From the NCBI GenBank assembly GCA_963719345.1, contig CAVRCA010000002.1, positions 1-64,000 of the forward strand: 64,000 nucleotides of DNA, read 5' to 3'. The notes beneath the pieces were generated by a model, which saw only the letters and a program-made list of their open reading frames with translations, made no database searches and was not told the DNA's origin. Source of the DNA: CAVRCA01 sp963719345. GTDB lineage: Bacteria; Pseudomonadota; Alphaproteobacteria; Acetobacterales; Acetobacteraceae. Shown in pieces: positions 44,901 to 55,117 of this stretch. The position numbers were made by a program, and so were the translations under genes. Positions within the stretch are counted from its first letter, which is position 1. Every line of letters starts with the position of its first letter.

Positions 44901-47900
44901 ATGATCTCCAGGTTCTTCGTAGAGCGGCCGGTTCTGGCCAACGTGCTGGCGATCGTGATGGTGCTGGTCGGCGCCGTGGCGATGTTCGGGCTGCCGGTGG
45001 CGCAATATCCGTCCATCGTGCCGCCGACCGTCAGCGTGACGACGCGCTACCCCGGCGCCAGCGCCGAGACGGTGATGCAGACCGTGGCGCTGCCGATCGA
45101 GCAGCAGGTCAACGGCGTCGAGCACATGCTCTACATGCAGTCGACCAGCACGAGCGACGGCACCTACTCCCTCGTTGTCACCTTCGAGATCGGCACCGAT
45201 CTCAATGCCGCCCAGGTGCTGGTGCAGAACCGCGTTTCGAGCGCCTTGGCATCATTGCCGCAACCGGTGCAGTCGCAAGGTGTCACGGTCCAGCAGAAAT
45301 CGACGGCGATCCTGCAGATCGTCACGCTCACGGCGCAGGACGGACGCTACGACAGCCTCTTCCTCAGCAACTACGCGACCATCAATCTGCTGAACGAGCT
45401 GGCCCGCGTGCCGGGCGTCGGCAACGTCAACGTATTCGGCGTGGGCCAATATTCCATGCGGATCTGGATGGACCCGCAAAAGCTCTATGCGAGAGGACTG
45501 ACGCCGCAGGACCTCATCGGTGCGGTGCAGCAGCAGAATCAGCAGGTCACTGCCGGCCAGGTCGGGACGCCGCCGGCGCCGGCCGGCCAGGATTTCCAAT
45601 ACACGGTCACGGCACTCGGCCGGCTGGCCGATCCGGAGCAGTTCGCCGACATCATCATCAAGGCGGAGAGCGGCCAGGGCGGCCGGATCACGCGGGTGCG
45701 GGACGTTGCCCGGGTGGAGCTCGGCGCGCAATCCTACACGCAGTCCTTTCAGCTCGACGGCCGCCCTGCCGCCGGCTTGGCGATCTTCCAGTCGCCGGGC
45801 GCCAATGCGCTCGACGTCGCCAACCGCGTCCAGGCGCGGATGGCGGAACTCTCGCGCAGTTTTCCGCCCGGCCTGCAGTTCGCGATCCCGTTCGACACGA
45901 CGCGGTTCGTCAGCGCCGCGATCCACGAAGTCTACAAGACCCTGATCGAGGCCGCGGTGCTCGTGCTCGTCGTCATCCTGGTGTTCCTGCAGGACTGGCG
46001 GGCGACGCTGGTGCCGGCGACGACGGTGCCGGTCACCATCATCGGGGCGTTCGCCGCGATGGCGGCGCTTGGTTTCACCATCAACCTGTCGACGCTGTTC
46101 GCCATCGTGCTGGCCGTCGGCATCGTGGTGGACGACGCGATCGTGGTGGTGGAGGGCGCGGCCCATTACGTCGAACAGGGGCTCAGCGGCCGCGAAGCCG
46201 CGATCCGCGCGATGGGCGACCTGTTCGGCCCGATCATCGGCATCACCCTGGTGCTGATGGCGGTGTTCATCCCGGCGGCGTTTCTCCCGGGGCTGACCGG
46301 GAAGATGTACGCCCAGTTCGCGCTGGTGATCGCGGCGACCGCACTGATCAGCGCGGTCAACGCGGCCACGCTGAAGCCGACGCAATGCGCGGTCTGGCTC
46401 CGCCGGCCGGTTCCGCTGGCGCAGCGCAACGTCCTCTCCCGCGGCTTCGATCGGGCGTACGGCGCGGTCGAGCGGGCCTACGCCGGCCTGATCCGTCGCA
46501 TGGTCGGCCGCAGCGTGCTGATGGTCGTGCTGGCAATTGCGCTGAGCGGCTTGGGGATCTGGGGCATCGCGCGGGTGCCGACCGCGTTCATCCCGATCGA
46601 AGACCAGGGCTATGTCCTGGTCGGTGTCCAACTCCCCGACGGGGCCTCGATCGAGCGTACGCAGCGCACCCTGGCCGAGGTCAGCCGGATCGCTCGCGCC
46701 ACCCCGGGCGTCGACCAGGTGATCGAGATCGCCGGGATTTCGGTGCTCGACAACAACGCATCGCTCGCCAATGCGGGCGCCGCATACGTGATCCTGAAGG
46801 ACTGGAGCAAGCGACCCGACCTGCGCACCCTCTATGGGCAGCTCACGCGTAAACTGGAGCAATTGGCGGACGGAACCGCGTTCGTGCTGCCGCCGCCACC
46901 GATCCAGGGCATCGGCAACGCCGGCGGCTTCACCATGCAGGTGGAACTGCGCGACGGCAGCGTCGACTACCGCAAGCTGGCCTCGATCACCGACCGCATC
47001 GCGACCGACGCACGGAGCCAGTCGGGGCTGCAGCGCATCGTCACCTCCGTCCGAGCGGACGTGCCGCAAGTCAACGTCGTCATCGACCGGGTCAAGGCCG
47101 AGACGCTCGGCGTATCGGTGAACGACGTGCTGGCCGCGCTCGGGTCCTACATGGGCTCAAGCTACGTCAACCAGTTCAACAAGTTCGGGCGGACCTTCCA
47201 GGTCTACGTGCAGGCGGACGCGCTGTTCCGGCTCAAGCCCGAGGACATCGAGCGGCTGAGCGTGCGCAGCGCGTCCGGCGCGATGGTCCCGCTCGGTACG
47301 CTGGTACGGCTGCAGCCGACGACCGGACCGTCGCTGATCGGGCTTTACAACCTCTATCCCTCGGCGACGATCCTCGGCGCTCCCGCCGACGGGTTCAGTT
47401 CGGGGCAGGCGCTCGCCATCATGGACCAGATCGCCACGACCACGCTGCCGCGCGGGACCGGTTACGAATGGTCGGCGATGTCGTTCCAGGAAAAGGCGGT
47501 CGGCAATCAGCTCTACTACGCGTTCGGGCTGGCGCTGCTGCTGGTCTATCTCTGCCTCGCCGGCATGTACGAAAGCTGGATCGCGCCGCTCTCGGTCATC
47601 CTGGCCGTGCCGCTCGCCCTGCTCGGGCCGGTCATCGCGCTGAGCGCGCTCGGCCTCGCCAACAATCTTTACACGCAGATCGGGCTGCTGCTGCTGATCG
47701 CGCTCTCGGCCAAGAACGCCATCCTGATCGTCGAGGTGGCGCGCGAGCGGCGGCTGCTGCATGGCGAGCCGATCCTCGATGCCGCCCTCGGCGCCGCCCG
47801 CGCCCGGCTCCGGCCAATCCTCATGACGTCGATCGCATTCATCCTCGGCGTCGTTCCGCTGGTGACCGCGACGGGAGCCGGAGCGAGCGCGCGCGCCTCG

Positions 47901-48047
47901 CTCGGGCTCAGCGTGTTCAGCGGCATGATCGCCTCGACCTGCCTCGCGATCCTGTTCGTCCCGTCATTCTTCGTCGTGCTGCAACGCATCGAGGAGCGGC
48001 GAGGCGGTGCGAGGGCCGCCGTCCCGCTCGCCACGTCCGCAGAGTAG
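44901..48047 (+). CDS. RND multidrug efflux pump, HAE1 family
   Basis: 1048-residue inner-membrane proton/drug antiporter (AcrB/MexB-like). N-terminal ISRFFVERPVLANVLAIVMV, the transmembrane 4 proton-relay segment AVGIVVDDAIVVVEG (Asp-Asp), and the C-terminal AGMYESWIAPLSVILAVPLA and GLANNLYTQIGLLLLIALSA with Lys following. ATG 44901 follows the adaptor gene by 10 nt. The matching outer-membrane factor lies 5.5 kb downstream (53.5 kb). Confidence 0.95.
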   Translation: MISRFFVERPVLANVLAIVMVLVGAVAMFGLPVAQYPSIVPPTVSVTTRYPGASAETVMQTVALPIEQQVNGVEHMLYMQSTSTSDGTYSLVVTFEIGTDLNAAQVLVQNRVSSALASLPQPVQSQGVTVQQKSTAILQIVTLTAQDGRYDSLFLSNYATINLLNELARVPGVGNVNVFGVGQYSMRIWMDPQKLYARGLTPQDLIGAVQQQNQQVTAGQVGTPPAPAGQDFQYTVTALGRLADPEQFADIIIKAESGQGGRITRVRDVARVELGAQSYTQSFQLDGRPAAGLAIFQSPGANALDVANRVQARMAELSRSFPPGLQFAIPFDTTRFVSAAIHEVYKTLIEAAVLVLVVILVFLQDWRATLVPATTVPVTIIGAFAAMAALGFTINLSTLFAIVLAVGIVVDDAIVVVEGAAHYVEQGLSGREAAIRAMGDLFGPIIGITLVLMAVFIPAAFLPGLTGKMYAQFALVIAATALISAVNAATLKPTQCAVWLRRPVPLAQRNVLSRGFDRAYGAVERAYAGLIRRMVGRSVLMVVLAIALSGLGIWGIARVPTAFIPIEDQGYVLVGVQLPDGASIERTQRTLAEVSRIARATPGVDQVIEIAGISVLDNNASLANAGAAYVILKDWSKRPDLRTLYGQLTRKLEQLADGTAFVLPPPPIQGIGNAGGFTMQVELRDGSVDYRKLASITDRIATDARSQSGLQRIVTSVRADVPQVNVVIDRVKAETLGVSVNDVLAALGSYMGSSYVNQFNKFGRTFQVYVQADALFRLKPEDIERLSVRSASGAMVPLGTLVRLQPTTGPSLIGLYNLYPSATILGAPADGFSSGQALAIMDQIATTTLPRGTGYEWSAMSFQEKAVGNQLYYAFGLALLLVYLCLAGMYESWIAPLSVILAVPLALLGPVIALSALGLANNLYTQIGLLLLIALSAKNAILIVEVARERRLLHGEPILDAALGAARARLRPILMTSIAFILGVVPLVTATGAGASARASLGLSVFSGMIASTCLAILFVPSFFVVLQRIEERRGGARAAVPLATSAE

Positions 48048-48080
48048 CCGAGAGCGCTTCACCCCGATCTGAAAGGACCC

Positions 48081-48824
48081 ATGATGGACCGTGCCGATGC
48101 GAGACCGTGGCTGACCGGTTTGCTGATGCTTGCCTTGACGGCGTGTTCGCAGGGCCGCGTCGAGACCGTGCAGAGTTACAGCACCGCGCGGCTGCCCCGG
48201 CCCGAGCGTATCCTGGTGCGCGACTTCGCCCTCACTCCTGAGGATGTCCGGCTGGACCAGGGCGTCCGGGCGCGCCTGACACAGGCGTTCAACCAGACGC
48301 CCCCGAGTGCCGCGAAGATGCAGGCGGCGCGGGCGGCGACGGCCGCCCTCGCCGAAGATCTAGTGCGCGAGCTGCGGCGCGAGGGCTTGCCGGCGGAACG
48401 CGCCTTCGGGTCCGAGGTGCCAGCGTCCGAAAACGTGGTTCTGGTCGAAGGCCAGATCGTCTCGATCGACCAGGGAAACCGAACCCGGCGGACGCTGATC
48501 GGCCTCGGCGCGGGAAAGAGCAGCCTCGGCGCCGACGTGCAGGTCTTCTACCGCGGCGGCAATTCCAGCCCCCGGCTGCTGCAGACGCTCGAGGCGGATG
48601 CCGACAGCGGGCGAGCGCCGGGTGCCGCGGAGACGATGGGTGCCGGCGCGGCGGCCGGCAGCGGCGTCGCAACCTCGGCCGCGGCCAGCTTGGGGCTGCA
48701 CGAGGTCAGTGAACGACGCGCGGCGGGGGACACGGACAACGCTCGCCGCGTCGCGGCAGCGCTCGCGCCAAAACTCCGGCAGCTGTTCGAATTGCAGGGC
48801 TGGAGCGAGGCCGCGGCGCGATGA
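48081..48824 (+). CDS. DUF4410 lipoprotein
   Basis: 247 residues; ATG 48081 (second ATG at 48084) with AAAGGA upstream. Lipobox ALTACS. Conserved LPRPERILVRDFALTPEDV and NVVLVEGQIVSIDQGNRTRR, IGLGAGKSSLGADVQVFY, typical of DUF4410. Periplasmic lipoprotein of unknown function; 33 nt after the RND gene, so likely cotranscribed. Confidence 0.8.
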   Translation: MMDRADARPWLTGLLMLALTACSQGRVETVQSYSTARLPRPERILVRDFALTPEDVRLDQGVRARLTQAFNQTPPSAAKMQAARAATAALAEDLVRELRREGLPAERAFGSEVPASENVVLVEGQIVSIDQGNRTRRTLIGLGAGKSSLGADVQVFYRGGNSSPRLLQTLEADADSGRAPGAAETMGAGAAAGSGVATSAAASLGLHEVSERRAAGDTDNARRVAAALAPKLRQLFELQGWSEAAAR

Positions 48825-48856
48825 TCCGGATCACAGAGAGAAACCAGGGGGAAACC

Positions 48857-49324
48857 ATGCCGTACCGACTGCCAGTCACGATCGCCGCGTTCGCGCTGGC
48901 GCTGTTCGCAATGCTCGCGCCGGCTGCGGCGCAGCAGCCGACGCAGGCGCAGATCGGCGCCATCCGCCAATCATGCCGGTCGGACTATCAGGCGCACTGC
49001 GCGTCGGTGCCGACCGGGGGTTCCGCTGCGCTGGCCTGCTTGCAGGAGAATGCCTCGAGCCTGTCGCCGGCTTGCGGCCGGGCGGTCGCGGCAGTCAACG
49101 GCGGCGCGGCCGCCGGCGCGAGCGCTCCGCCGGCGCAGCGGCAAAGCCAGCCGCAAGGCGGCGGGGCCGGCGGCTTGCGCGAGGCGTGCGGCGCGGATTA
49201 CCGGAGTTACTGCCGCGGCATCCGGCCCGGCGGCGGCCGTGCCATGGCCTGCCTGAAGGAGAACGCGGCGTCGCTGTCGCCCAACTGCCAGCAGGCACTC
49301 TCGTCCATGCGGGGAGCGCGCTAG
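48857..49324 (+). CDS. Secreted Cys-rich repeat protein
   Basis: 155 residues from ATG 48857 (CAGGGGGAAACC upstream). Signal peptide ending APAAAQ. Two Cys-rich repeats of the FGFR/golgi-apparatus-protein type: SCRSDYQAHCASVPTGG with CLQENASSLSPACG, and ACGADYRSYCRGIRPGGG with CLKENAASLSPNC, joined by a Gln/Gly-rich linker. Each repeat has four Cys, presumably two disulfides in the periplasm. Function unknown; often near redox or metal-stress genes. Confidence 0.78.
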   Translation: MPYRLPVTIAAFALALFAMLAPAAAQQPTQAQIGAIRQSCRSDYQAHCASVPTGGSAALACLQENASSLSPACGRAVAAVNGGAAAGASAPPAQRQSQPQGGGAGGLREACGADYRSYCRGIRPGGGRAMACLKENAASLSPNCQQALSSMRGAR

Positions 49325-49327
49325 TCG

Positions 49328-51668
49328 ATGCGCGCCGCGGCAAGCCGGCGGCCAGTGTCGGCGACGCCTCTGACGCTGCTGCTCGTCGCGTGGCTGGTGT
49401 GGGCGACCGCGCCAGCCCTCGGGGCGGAGCCGGAGGCGAACTGGCCGCATACCGTGGCCGCCGACGGCGCCACGGCCGTCGTCTATCAGCCGCAGGTCAT
49501 TGCGTGGGCCGGGCAGGGTCCGCTCACCGCCCGCGCCGCGATCGCGATCAACAAGCCCGGCGGCCCGCCGATCCTCGGCACGATCGAAGTGCAGGTCGCG
49601 ACCGAGACCGATCTGGCGACGCGCACGGTCGTGTTGACCGACCCCAAACTGCTCTCGTCGCAATTCCCGACGCTCGACACCGCCCAGGCGGCGCAGCTCG
49701 AAGCCAAGATCAAGGCGTTGCTGCCCGAGCAGATGAGCGTCAAGAGCGTGCCGCTCGATGCGGTGCTGCTCGGGGTGAAGGAGGTTTCGGCCCCGTCGGC
49801 ACCGGCGCTCGACAACACGCCGCCGGCGATGTTCTACAGCGAGCGGCCCGCCAGTCTGGTGGTGTTCGACGGCGAGCCCGTCCTGGCGCCGGCCGGAAGC
49901 AGCGGCCTGTCGTTCGCGGTGAACACCAACTGGGAGGTGATACAGGACCCTGCCGGCGGCGGGCGATGGTACCTGCTGAACAACGGGGTGTGGCTGGTGG
50001 CGCCGGCGTTCTCCGGGCCGTTCCAGCCCGCCGGCAAGCTGCCGGATGGGTTCGCCAAGCTCGCCGGCGACCCGAATTTTGCCGACATGCGCAACAGCAT
50101 CCCGGGCCGGGTCGTCACGACAACGGAGGCGCCGACCATCTTCGTCAGCACCAAGCCCGCCGAGATCATCGTCACCAGCGGACCGCCGGTGTTCGAGCCT
50201 GTGCCGGGGACGACGCTGCAACGGGTGAAGAACACCGACAGCGTGGTGTTCCAGCACGCCGGGACCGGCCGCTACTACGTCTTGATTTCCGGCCGCTGGT
50301 TCGCCGCCCCGGCGCTCGACGGGCCGTGGACGTTCGCCACACCCGATCTGCCCGCCGATTTCGCCCGCCTTCCACCCGACGGACCGGCCGGCAGCGTGCT
50401 GGCATCGGTGCCCGGCACGGCGCAGGCGCAACAGGCCGTGCTGCAGGCACAGATCCCGCACCAGGCGACCTTGCAGCGTGCGGCCGCGAAGCTCGACGTC
50501 GTGGTACGCGGGGGCGCCCGAGTTCAAGCCGATCCCCGGGACCAGCGTCCAGTACGCGACGAACACCAGCTTCGAGGTGCTGCAGATCGGCGGCAAGTAC
50601 TTCGCCTGCTACCAGGGCGCCTGGTTCGTCGCGCCGAGCCCGACCGGGCCGTGGACGCTGGCCGACAGCGTGCCCGAGGCGGTCTACGCCATCCCGCCGA
50701 GCAGCCCGCTCTATCACGTGACGTTCGTCAAGCCGTACGCGGCCACCCCCACGACTGTCACCTACGGCTACACCGCGGGTTACACGATGGGCTTCGTGGC
50801 CGCCGGCGTGCTGGTCTATGGCACCGGCTACTACTATCCGCCGGTGGTGATCCCGGCGCGGGTGCCCGTCTATCTACCCTACCCCTACTCCTACGCCGGG
50901 CGTGCCTACTACAACCCGGCGACCGGCGCGTGGGCGCGCGGCGGCGTCGCGTACGGCCCGTATGGCGGGGTCGCCCGCGCCGGCACCGCCTACAATCCCT
51001 ATACAGGCGCTTACGCCAGAGGCGCCTCGGTGTATGGCCCTTACGGCGGGGCCGGCGCGTGGTCGGCCTACAATCCGAGCACGGGAGGTTATACGCGCGG
51101 CAGCGCCGTCTGGGGACCGAACGGCGGCACCGCGAACGCCAGCTTCTACAACCCGCGCTACGGCACGTCCGGCAGCACGACGCAGAACGCCAATCCGTAC
51201 GGACGCTGGGGTTCGAGCGTCGTGAGCGGCCCCAACAAAACCGTACACACCGCCAGCGCCAGCAACAGCCGGGGCGCGGTCGGCGGCTTCCAGTCCAGCA
51301 CCGGCGCCGAGGGGGCCGGCGTGCACGGCGCACCCGGCCACAATGCCGGTGTCGTCAAGGGGCCGGGAGGCAACGTCTATGCCGGTCGGGACGGCCACGT
51401 GTATCAGCACACCGGCAGCGGATGGTCGAGCTGGAACAATGGATGGCAGCCCGTCAACCGGTCGAACACCGGGCAAACCAACCTCAATTCAGGCCAGCGC
51501 AGTACCTCGCGCCAAGCCGGGCTGGGGGCAAGCCAGGGGAACAGCGGCACGGTCCAGCAGCTTGACCAGGATCGTTTCGCGCGCCAGCAGGGCGCCATGC
51601 AGCAACGGCAGTTCGGCGGCGGGCGGTCTGCCGGGGAGGGCTTCCGTCGTGGAGCGGGGCGGGGGTGA
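49328..51668 (+). CDS. Large exported protein with Tyr/Gly-rich repeat tail (one apparent frameshift)
   Basis: About 779 residues once repaired. Signal peptide to ALGAEPEANWP. The first 390 residues hold three similar modules (PTIFVSTKPAEIIVTSGPPV, PAMFYSERPASLVVFDGEPV), each followed by a VPGT...NT...GRWYVLISGRWFAAP-type strand pair that ends in GPWTFA. These look like repeated beta-domains. One base extra at 50501-50504 is needed to pass from KLDVV to YAGAPEFKPIPGTSV, the fourth module. The remainder is a Tyr/Gly/Asn-rich repeat tail and a Gln-rich end. Probably an outer-surface or envelope protein. Confidence 0.65.
50904..51170 (+). repeat. Internal Tyr/Gly-rich amino-acid repeats
   Basis: Within the preceding protein, a unit of about 26-28 residues recurs three and a half times: AYYNPATGAWARGGVAYGPY, AYNPYTGAYARGASVYGPYG, AYNPSTGGYTRGSAVWGPNG and a short FYNPRYGT. 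The DNA units are diverged, so selection has acted on the protein pattern. Confidence 0.75.
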
Positions 51669-51683
51669 CCCGCTGAACCGACC

Positions 51684-52916
51684 ATGATGAACGCCTCGCC
51701 CGAACTCTTGGCGCTCGGCCATGCGCTGACCGAGCGGGCGCACGAGCTGATCGCGGCGGGCGGACTGCTGGGTTTGTTGAGCATCCTCGCCGGGCTCGTC
51801 TCACGCCGGCTCGGGGCGCCGGTCCTGCTGGTCTTCCTGCTGCTCGGGATGCTGGTGGGCGAGGACGGACTTGGCGTCCCGTTCGACGATTTCTACGCCG
51901 CCTATCTGATCGGCAGCATCGCCTTGGCGATCATACTGTTCGAGGGCGGGGTCAAGACACGCATACCCACACTGCGGCTGGCGTTCTGGCCGGCATTCGT
52001 GCTGGCGACGGTCGGCGTCGCCGTTACGGCGTTTGTCGTCGGCGGTTTCGTGACGCTGATCGCGTCGGTGCCGCTGTCGGCAGCGCTGCTCGCCGGTTCG
52101 GCGGCGGCGCCGACCGATGCCGCGGCCGTCAGCACGTTGTTGCGCCGCGCGCGGGTGGCGCTGCCGGAACGGGTATCCGCCTTGCTGGAGGTCGAGTTGG
52201 GCCTCAATGACCCGATGTCGGTTTTCCTGACCATCCTGTTGATCCACGTGCTGACCGAGCCGGGCTGGGCGACGTTCTCCAATGCGGCGCTGCTCTTCGC
52301 CCGCGAGATGCTGGGGGGCGCGGTGTTCGGCTTTGCCGGCGGCTGGCTGCTGTCGCTGATGCTGCGCCGCCTCGGGCTGGAGCCCGCGCTGGCGACTGTC
52401 CTGGTCCTGGCCGGTGCGCTGGCCCTGTTCGGCTTGGCGCAGACCTGCGGCACCAGCGGCTTTCTCGCGATCTATATCGCCGCTCTGATGACGGGCGCGA
52501 CCCGGCATACGGCACACCAGGAGGTCGAGATCTTCTTCGAGGGCATCGCATGGTTGTCGCAGATCGTGCTGTTCCTGATGCTGGGGCTGTTGGTCACGCC
52601 GTCGCATCTGGTCGGCCAGATGATTGCCGGAAGCGGCGCGGCCCTGGTGCTGATCTTCGTCGCGCGCCCGGTGGCGGTGCTCCCTTGCCTGCTGCCGTTC
52701 GGCTTCAACCTGCGCGAAATCGGCTTCGCGTCGTGGGTCGGGCTACGCGGGGCGGTGCCGATCTATCTCAGCATCCTTCCGGCGCTGGCCGACCCTGAGC
52801 GGAATATCCGCCTGTTCGACGGCATCTTCGTGCTGGTGGTCGCCTCGCTCATCCTGCAAGGCTGGACCATCGCCCCGGTCGCCCGGCTGCTCGGCTTCGG
52901 TCGTGCGGGACCGTAG
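51684..52916 (+). CDS. CPA1-type Na+(K+)/H+ antiporter, NhaP2-like, without RCK domain
   Basis: 410 residues, 12-13 helices. Features of the group: LGAPVLLVFLLLGMLVGEDG, ILFEGGVKTRI, AAPTDAAAVSTLLRRARV and ELGLNDPMSVFLT (the ND transport motif), GLRGAVPIYLSILP. It stops right after the last helix, lacking the cytoplasmic RCK/TrkA-C domain that regulates NhaP2. Starts 16 nt after the preceding stop. With the Kir channel this suggests cation balance. Confidence 0.85.
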   Translation: MMNASPELLALGHALTERAHELIAAGGLLGLLSILAGLVSRRLGAPVLLVFLLLGMLVGEDGLGVPFDDFYAAYLIGSIALAIILFEGGVKTRIPTLRLAFWPAFVLATVGVAVTAFVVGGFVTLIASVPLSAALLAGSAAAPTDAAAVSTLLRRARVALPERVSALLEVELGLNDPMSVFLTILLIHVLTEPGWATFSNAALLFAREMLGGAVFGFAGGWLLSLMLRRLGLEPALATVLVLAGALALFGLAQTCGTSGFLAIYIAALMTGATRHTAHQEVEIFFEGIAWLSQIVLFLMLGLLVTPSHLVGQMIAGSGAALVLIFVARPVAVLPCLLPFGFNLREIGFASWVGLRGAVPIYLSILPALADPERNIRLFDGIFVLVVASLILQGWTIAPVARLLGFGRAGP

Positions 52917-53104
52917 GCGCAGGTTCGGTCCTCAATCGAGATTTAGGCGCTGAGCGACTGTCGCCGCTTCACCCCCCTATCCTGCGCAATAGTGCATAGT
53001 GACCTGGCGGTTTTCACCAATGTGTTTTGCCCGTCGCCGCATCGATATCCTGTCGCGACGGCAGGTTCTGGAACAGGACCCCGGACAAGGACAGGTGACC
53101 GACG

Positions 53105-53416
53105 ATGCGGACGTGGGTCCTGGCGGCCGCGCTCGTTGCTGGTTTGGCGGGTTCGGCGAGCGCGGCCGAGTGCGCGCAATTCGAAGCCGCGGAAGCGCGC
53201 ATCAGGGCGATGGTCGAAGGAGCGATGGACAACCAGGGTGTCCACGTGCGCGTCCTTGCCGTCCAACTCCACGACGCGAGGGGACCGGAGCGGGGGTCCA
53301 AGCTGTGCAAGGTGACGGTCGTCACGACGGCAGGCGACCAGCATTGGGAACTGCTGGAGAACCCGACCGCGGGAAACGGCATGATCGCCCAGCGTGATCG
53401 TGCTCTCGAGGGGTGA
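53105..53416 (+). CDS. Small exported protein, 103 residues, unknown
   Basis: Signal peptide RTWVLAAALVAGLAGSASAA, then a mature domain with two Cys (AECAQFEAAE and SKLCKVTVVTTAG), likely one disulfide, and a beta-hairpin ending DQHWELLENPT. AGGTGACC upstream of ATG 53105. No family recognised. It lies between the antiporter and outer-membrane factor genes. Confidence 0.55.
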   Translation: MRTWVLAAALVAGLAGSASAAECAQFEAAEARIRAMVEGAMDNQGVHVRVLAVQLHDARGPERGSKLCKVTVVTTAGDQHWELLENPTAGNGMIAQRDRALEG

Positions 53417-53523
53417 CGTGTCGGCCGCGCCCAGGCGTTACGCTACACCATCACTCGGCTTCATCGCGCTGCTGGTCCGCGCCGGCATCTCTGTTGCCAA
53501 AGTACCGAAAGGATCGCCCGCCG

Positions 53524-55098
53524 GTGCCCATTCACGTGCGTCTCTTGATTTTGGCGCCGCTGCTCGCCGCCTGCTCGGTCGGGCCGAACTTCAAGGCGAT
53601 GAACCCACTGGCTCCGGCGAGCTGGTTCGCCGCTCGGCAGAACCCGGCTCCTCCCCCCGCCGGGGCCAGCACGCCCTCGGCCGGTCCGGTCGAGACGCGC
53701 TGGTGGGAGTCGTTCCATGATCCCAAGCTCACCGACCTGGTGACCCGGGCGGCCGCGTCGAACCTCGACGTGCGCGCGGCGGCAGCGCGGCTTGCGGAAA
53801 GCCGGGCGCAGGTTCGCGTCACCGGTGCCGACTTGCTGCCGCAGGTCAACGGCAACGCGTCCTACACACGCGAACGTCCGAGCCCGAACGGTGTCCTTTC
53901 CCTGTTCCCCAGCGGCGGCGGCCAGTCGAGTTCCGGGTCCACCGCGACGCAAAGCAACGGCCTTGGCGGGCGGCAGGGCGGCATTCCGACGAGCAGCGGT
54001 GGCAGCGCGCTCGCGTCGCCGTTCGACCTTTACCAATACGGGTTCGACGCCTCCTGGGAACTCGATCTTTGGGGTCGCGTCCGCCGATCGGTCGAAAGCG
54101 CGAACGCCTCGCTCGATGCCTCGGTGGAGGCGCGGCGCGACACGCAGCTCTCCACCATGGGGGAGGTCGCGCGCGACTACCTGCAACTTCGCGGCACGCA
54201 GGAGACGCTGCGGATCACGCAGGAAAACCTCGCCAGCGCCGAGCAGAGCGTGCAACTCACCCGGGCGCGCGCGAGAGGCGGCCTGGCCACGGATCTCGAT
54301 GTGGCGAACGCCGAGTTGCAGGCGGCGACCAACGGCGCCAGCATTCCGCAGCTCCAGCAGCAGGCGGCGCAACTCATCAACGCGATCGGCCTCCTGCTCG
54401 GCGAAGCGCCGGGCGCGCTCGAGGCGGAGCTTGCGCCGCCGCAGCCGGTCCCGCCGGTGCCGCCGGTCGTGCCGGTGGGCCTGCCCTCCGAGCTGGCGCG
54501 ACGCCGCCCCGACATCCGGCAGGCGGAAGCCCAACTGCATGCCGCCACCGCGAGCATCGGTGTGGCCAAGGCGGATTTCTATCCGCGCGTGACGCTGTCC
54601 GGCAGCCTGTCCATCCAGGCGCTGCAGTTCAAGGATCTCGGCAGCTGGGCGTCACGCACGTACGGGTTCGGCCCGGCCGTTACCATCCCGTTCTTCGAGG
54701 GCGGCCGCCTGCGCGGCACCCTCGCGCTGCGCGAGGCGCAGCAGCAGGAAGCGGCGTTGAACTACCAGCGGACCGTGCTCGGGGCCTTCCGCGACGTCGA
54801 TGACGCACTGACAGCCTACGCCGCCGAGCAGCGCCGCCGCGAGCGGCTGGCCGCCAGCGCCGTGGCGTCCCGGCGCGCCCTGAACCTGGCCACCCTGCGG
54901 TTCCGGCAAGGGGTGTCGGACTACCTCCAGGTGCTGACGGCGCAGCGCAGCCTGCTCGCCGCCGAGCAGCAGCTCGCCGACAGCACCGCTACGGTCGATA
55001 CGAACCTGGTCGCCCTCTACAAGGCGCTTGGCGGCGGCTGGGAAGTGGCGCCCGACGGGTCGGGCGCCGCACCGCAAGCCGGCGAGAAAGCGTTCTGA
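53524..55098 (+). CDS. RND efflux outer-membrane lipoprotein, NodT/OprM family
   Basis: 524 residues. GTG 53524 follows AAAGGA and directly begins the signal (VRLLILAPLLAACS, lipobox LAAC). OEP domains: TRWWESFHDPKLTDLVTRAA, YGFDASWELDLWGRVRRSVE, and GLATDLDVANAELQAATNGA with the mirrored second repeat QGVSDYLQVLTAQRSLLAAE. It should complete the tripartite pump with the adaptor and HAE1 gene at 43.7-48 kb, though four or five genes intervene. Confidence 0.9.
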   Translation: MPIHVRLLILAPLLAACSVGPNFKAMNPLAPASWFAARQNPAPPPAGASTPSAGPVETRWWESFHDPKLTDLVTRAAASNLDVRAAAARLAESRAQVRVTGADLLPQVNGNASYTRERPSPNGVLSLFPSGGGQSSSGSTATQSNGLGGRQGGIPTSSGGSALASPFDLYQYGFDASWELDLWGRVRRSVESANASLDASVEARRDTQLSTMGEVARDYLQLRGTQETLRITQENLASAEQSVQLTRARARGGLATDLDVANAELQAATNGASIPQLQQQAAQLINAIGLLLGEAPGALEAELAPPQPVPPVPPVVPVGLPSELARRRPDIRQAEAQLHAATASIGVAKADFYPRVTLSGSLSIQALQFKDLGSWASRTYGFGPAVTIPFFEGGRLRGTLALREAQQQEAALNYQRTVLGAFRDVDDALTAYAAEQRRRERLAASAVASRRALNLATLRFRQGVSDYLQVLTAQRSLLAAEQQLADSTATVDTNLVALYKALGGGWEVAPDGSGAAPQAGEKAF

Positions 55099-55117
55099 CC
55101 GGCAGACGCCGCCCGTC

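Noticed and set aside
45252..47069. 605-residue minus-strand frame
   Set aside because: Antisense to the RND pump, which is intact and strongly recognisable.
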